From positions 2,170,001 through 2,234,000 of the forward strand of contig NZ_CP065037.1 of NCBI RefSeq assembly GCF_019924635.1: a stretch of DNA of 64,000 nt. Direction: 5' to 3'. How positions within the stretch are numbered: the first letter of the stretch is position 1; every line of letters begins with the position of its first letter. The DNA is from Leifsonia sp. ZF2019. GTDB taxonomy: Bacteria > Actinomycetota > Actinomycetes > Actinomycetales > Microbacteriaceae. The notes under the pieces are model-generated. The model was not told the origin of the DNA and did no database searches. It saw only the letters and a program-made list of their open reading frames with translations. The position numbers were made by a program, and so were the translations under genes. Of this stretch, positions 61,342 through 64,000 are shown piece after piece.

Positions 61342-62471
61342 GAAATATCACTCCTGGGGGTGAGGGCTTGTGCGGCTATGCGGGCGATCGCGTCGTCGAC
61401 GACGCGGGCCCGGTAGTCGGGGGAGAGGCCTGTGTAGATGGAGGTGGTGGAGGCGTGTTCGTGGCCGACCTGTTGCTGGATGAAGAACGCGTCGTAGCCT
61501 TCCTCGACCAGGTGGGTGACGTAGGAGCGGCGCAGCGAGTGGAAGTCAAGTTCGTCAGTCAGACCGGCTTCGCGTTTGACCTCGGCAAAGGCGCGGCTGA
61601 TCTGACCGGCGGTGATGATCTGGTTGCCGCGCTCGCTCGGCCAAAGGCTGGTGGAGCCCGGTGGTGCATAGAGTGGCCGGATCTCGTCGCGCCATTGCTG
61701 CAAGCAGTCGACCGCCCAGGAGAACTCCGGCAGGGTCAGCACGGTGCGTCGTTTCGGGGGAGAGCCCTTCATCGCCTTCCCGAACCGGACATAGATGATC
61801 CCGGCGTCACCGAACTGGCGGGCCCGCGGGTTGGAGGCCAGGTCGACGAGGTCGAGCTGGCGGACCTCGTTGCGGCGCAAACCCCAGGCGTAGGCGACCT
61901 TCATCAGCGTCGCGATCCGGAACGCCGGCAGCCAGCCCTTCACCCCGGAGCGGCGGATCCGCAACACCCGCTCGTCAGCGCAGTCGAACAGATCCTCTAG
62001 CTCGTCCCGGGTGTAAGGCCGCTTGCCTGGTTCGGCGATTGACTCGGCCGCGTGCCGGGCCGTATTCCAGTCGTGGAACACCTGCGCCGGATGATCACCG
62101 AAGCGCTCCCAGCACTGCTCACTCCAACCGTAGGCCGGATCGGTCAGATACTCCAGGAACATCCGTAACGCGTTCTGATAACCCAGCACCGTCGAGCGGG
62201 AAGCACCACGGATGCCGCGCAGCTCCATGAAGAACTCGTTCACCAGCCCCGCCGTCCAGGACCACGGATAGGACTCCGCAAAGGCGCGGAATCGCAGCAC
62301 GATCGACCGGCGAGCATCAACCGTAGACGGGGCAAGGTTGCGAGCGAACTGCTGCGCCCGCCAGCCATCCAGCATCGCCAACCAGACATTCTCGGCCTCA
62401 TTCAGGACCGCCGAACCGGACCGTAAGTAGGCTGGGGCGACGCCGGGAACCGACTCATCAGACACTCGCAT
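61338..62471 (-). CDS. tyrosine-type site-specific recombinase
   Basis: A 377-residue (from ATG 62471) tyrosine recombinase with a complete catalytic set: Arg in WGLRRNEVRQL, HSLRRSYVTHL (His and Arg), VGHEH, and nucleophile Tyr346 in TTSIYTGL. The N-terminal SAM-like core-binding domain begins at about VWLAMLDGWRAQQFARN. The frame remains open to ATG 62669, giving 443 residues, but the extra part is AT-richer and contains three palindromes, so the shorter start is preferred. It leads a four-gene coupled operon and is the probable catalytic subunit of the mobile module. Confidence 0.88.
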   Translation of the reverse strand: MRVSDESVPGVAPAYLRSGSAVLNEAENVWLAMLDGWRAQQFARNLAPSTVDARRSIVLRFRAFAESYPWSWTAGLVNEFFMELRGIRGASRSTVLGYQNALRMFLEYLTDPAYGWSEQCWERFGDHPAQVFHDWNTARHAAESIAEPGKRPYTRDELEDLFDCADERVLRIRRSGVKGWLPAFRIATLMKVAYAWGLRRNEVRQLDLVDLASNPRARQFGDAGIIYVRFGKAMKGSPPKRRTVLTLPEFSWAVDCLQQWRDEIRPLYAPPGSTSLWPSERGNQIITAGQISRAFAEVKREAGLTDELDFHSLRRSYVTHLVEEGYDAFFIQQQVGHEHASTTSIYTGLSPDYRARVVDDAIARIAAQALTPRSDIS

Positions 62472-62476
62472 AATAC

Positions 62477-62517
62477 GCGAAAGCTTCGCATTAACTGCGA
62501 AATCATCGCAAGTTGCG
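62477..62517. repeat. cluster of three short palindromes before the recombinase
   Basis: GCGAA-AGC-TTCGC (62477-62489), TCGCA-TTAAC-TGCGA (62486-62500) and CGCAA-G-TTGCG (62507-62517) lie side by side or overlap, just upstream of the preferred recombinase start. All share the core CGCA/TGCG. They could be binding sites for the recombinase or the HTH protein, or part of an attachment site. Confidence 0.5.
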
Positions 62518-62686
62518 CCCGAAAACACCCGATCAGCGGCAAATCGATAGCAACCAACGGCTGGCGCAACTGTAATGAAACCACCGTCCAGCAAGCTCAC
62601 CAAGGCTGCTTCTCCGGACTCACCAAGGGGAGTCGTGCCGGGTGTCGTATTCGCATCCAGTGGGGACAAGCCATCTTTAAACTGAC

Positions 62687-62700
62687 ATAATGTGCATTAT
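62687..62700. repeat. AT-rich palindrome near the element boundary
   Basis: ATAATG-TG-CATTAT lies in an AT-rich patch (62670-62715) between the recombinase operon and the YdcF-like gene. It may be part of the promoter of the recombinase operon or a recombination end. No second copy was found at the other side of the operon. Confidence 0.35.
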
Positions 62701-62732
62701 CGGCGCTAAAACGATAGCTGCTTGCCACCGAG

Positions 62733-63326
62733 TCACCTGGCGTGTAATGCGAACAGGTTGTGCAGGCCGATGACGGCGGCGAGTGGTTTGATCAGCGTGA
62801 TCTCACCGACTCGGTACTCACTGCCGCGCGCAAGGCGCTCGGCGAGGTCTGGGCGCTGCTTCCAGAGGTAGGCGCGACCCTTCTCAGCGTGCAAGGAGTT
62901 CGAGACGACTTTGATCGATTCCGCGTCCTCGATGAGAGGAATCGCGTTCTGGATGTTCTCCCAGGTCGACCGACTGGTGACATCGAGACGGATCGGGCCG
63001 GTGTAGCGGAGAACCTCTCGTGCGTAGTTCTCCATGAGCTCAGCCTCGGGGGTTCGTCCGGCGACCGCCCCACCGCAGAAGACGAGCGTGCTTGCCTCGG
63101 CGGCGGAGTCGATCGACCGAAGTCCAGCGCGCACTCGGTATCTGTTCATGAAGTTGGCGCGAGTGCCGGCGTTCTTGTAGCCGAGAACGACGATGGCTTC
63201 CGTACGTCCCGGGCTTTCGCCGTTCCCAAGCCTTCTTCGACTTGCGCACCAATGCGTGGCTTCTCCGAAGGCGAGAATGACGCAGATCAGTCCGCCGAGG
63301 GCCGTTGCGATGGGGCGAAGTCGCAT
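62733..63326 (-). CDS. YdcF/SanA-like DUF218 family protein
   Basis: A 197-residue protein with one N-terminal hydrophobic segment (ATALGGLICVILAFG) and a DUF218 domain: EAIVVLGYKN, LVFCGGAVAGRTPEAELMENYA, SRSTWENIQNA and KVVSNSLHAEKGRAYLW. The order of conserved motifs (GGG-like, E-A-E, S-T-x-E-N) fits the family. It is probably membrane-anchored with the domain outside. Relatives such as SanA and ElyC affect envelope integrity, but the enzymatic activity is unknown. Confidence 0.82.
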   Translation of the reverse strand: MRLRPIATALGGLICVILAFGEATHWCASRRRLGNGESPGRTEAIVVLGYKNAGTRANFMNRYRVRAGLRSIDSAAEASTLVFCGGAVAGRTPEAELMENYAREVLRYTGPIRLDVTSRSTWENIQNAIPLIEDAESIKVVSNSLHAEKGRAYLWKQRPDLAERLARGSEYRVGEITLIKPLAAVIGLHNLFALHAR

Positions 63327-63421
63327 CCATCCAGGATAGGAGCCTGCTCCCCCGGGTACAGGCCGCTGGTGGGTCCCGCATCCGGCGCCGACCCGGAATG
63401 GCCTTCAAGGCGCTATTTGAT

Positions 63422-63438
63422 TGACTGGCGGTCAGTCA
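63422..63438. promoter_or_regulatory. inverted repeat upstream of the FMN reductase gene
   Basis: TGACTG-GCGGT-CAGTCA is a 6+5+6 inverted repeat overlapping a -35-like TTGACT (63421-63426), 18 bp before the start codon. The spacing and sequence resemble TetR-family operators. A regulator gene may lie just beyond the window. Confidence 0.5.
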
Positions 63439-63455
63439 TATGTAAGGCTGGTCAC

Positions 63456-64000
63456 ATGGAACTCGTCTCCGATCAGACGTCGCGCTTCGACGTCGGCGTG
63501 ATCATCGGGAGTCTCCGCGCTGAGTCTGTGACTCGTCGGCTCGCCGAGGCGCTGATGCTCCTCTCCCCCGTGTCGCTGTCCATGCGCGTGATCGAGATCG
63601 GCGACCTGCCCCTCTACAACGAAGATCTCGACATCGAGATCGCGAGCGAGGCCCCACCGGCCTGGACGCGGTTCCGTCACGAGGTGAGTCAGTCCGATGC
63701 GATCCTGTTCGTCACCCCGGAGTACAACCGGTCGGTCCCCGCTCCATTGAAGAACGCGATCGACGTCGGGTCCGCCCCCCACGACCAGAACGTGTTCGCC
63801 GGGCTGCCTGCCGCGATCGTTTCCGCCTCCCCTGGCCGGATGGGGGCGTTCGGTGCGAACCATCATCTGCGACAGTCGCTCGTCTTCCTCGACATGCCCA
63901 CGATGCAGCAGCCCGAGTTGTACCTCGGCGGCAGCTACAACCTCCTGGATGGCGACGGGCGGGTCTCGGACCCGAAGGTCACGCAGATGTTGACGCGCTA
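63456..64000 (+). CDS. NADPH-dependent FMN reductase family protein (3' end outside window)
   Basis: The start of a flavodoxin-fold reductase; 181 codons are visible and the frame is open at the window end. Motifs: VGVIIGSLRAESVTRRLAEAL (phosphate-binding loop), EIGDLPLYNEDLD, and FVTPEYNRSVPAPLKNAIDV, the family signature for the flavin site. The reaction is NAD(P)H-dependent reduction of FMN, quinones or azo compounds. ATG at 63456 is the first good start; an inverted repeat immediately upstream suggests repressor control. Confidence 0.9.
   Translation, partial: MELVSDQTSRFDVGVIIGSLRAESVTRRLAEALMLLSPVSLSMRVIEIGDLPLYNEDLDIEIASEAPPAWTRFRHEVSQSDAILFVTPEYNRSVPAPLKNAIDVGSAPHDQNVFAGLPAAIVSASPGRMGAFGANHHLRQSLVFLDMPTMQQPELYLGGSYNLLDGDGRVSDPKVTQMLTR

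Noticed and set aside
59207..62733. Long flanking direct repeats (attL/attR) around the recombinase module
   Set aside because: Only an 8-bp word (CGTATTCG) was seen on both sides, too short to support an attachment-site claim.

Overview
The window is high-GC actinobacterial DNA. The organism is most likely a member of the Microbacteriaceae (Leifsonia/Microbacterium-like). Reasons: strong G/C preference at third codon positions, many GTG starts, frequent ATGA stop/start overlaps, and actinobacterial families (DUF3145, the aceE/PucR-type regulator/fabD-fabH-acpP-fabF cluster, an actinobacterial Pol I-like DNA polymerase, FBP zinc-finger protein). The species assignment is inference. Positions below come from reading the sequence by eye; no search was run.

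Layout. 1-5.4 kb: end of an ABC exporter-fold protein, then an iron-siderophore uptake operon (two FecCD permeases, ATPase, binding lipoprotein) behind a near-consensus IdeR/DtxR iron box. 5.5-6.5 kb: an MDR-family quinone oxidoreductase. 6.5-12.2 kb (minus): a Pls-type single-module NRPS, probably an epsilon-poly-L-lysine synthetase, translationally coupled to an M1 zinc peptidase, preceded by a small coiled-coil protein and a Nudix hydrolase. 12.8-17.2 kb: Nudix, Pol A-family polymerase, DUF1684, PadR regulator, DUF3145. 17.3-24.9 kb (minus): aceE, PucR-type regulator, fabD, fabH, acpP and fabF, an apparent operon joining acetyl-CoA supply to type II fatty-acid synthesis. 25-33 kb: peroxiredoxin, tRNA-Val, a steroid 5-alpha-reductase-like membrane enzyme, a zinc-ribbon nuclease-like protein, VOC, class II amidotransferase, FBP protein, membrane protein, and a divergent SDR/XRE-regulator pair. 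32.8-42.4 kb: LacI regulator and a divergent eight-gene sugar operon (GH2, binding lipoprotein, two permeases, DUF624-like, Gfo/Idh, PmoA-like, cupin) with a LacI-type operator. 42.5-48.7 kb: assorted chromosomal genes, one apparently frameshifted.

48.7-63.4 kb looks accessory. It holds an ArsR-ArsC fusion coupled to a second ArsC, then a 2,543-residue secreted RHS/PA14 protein. The RHS C-terminus is a barnase-like RNase, followed at once by a barstar-like immunity gene and a displaced RHS tip duplicate. Next comes a compact minus-strand operon of two tyrosine-recombinase-like proteins, an XRE-like HTH protein and a 100-residue protein resembling EF-Tu domain III. Inverted repeats cluster before the first recombinase. 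The window ends in a YdcF-like gene and the start of an FMN reductase gene.

The three most noteworthy systems are the RHS-barnase/barstar toxin-immunity locus, the two-recombinase/HTH mobile module, and the Pls/M1 peptidase pair whose adenylation code reads as lysine.
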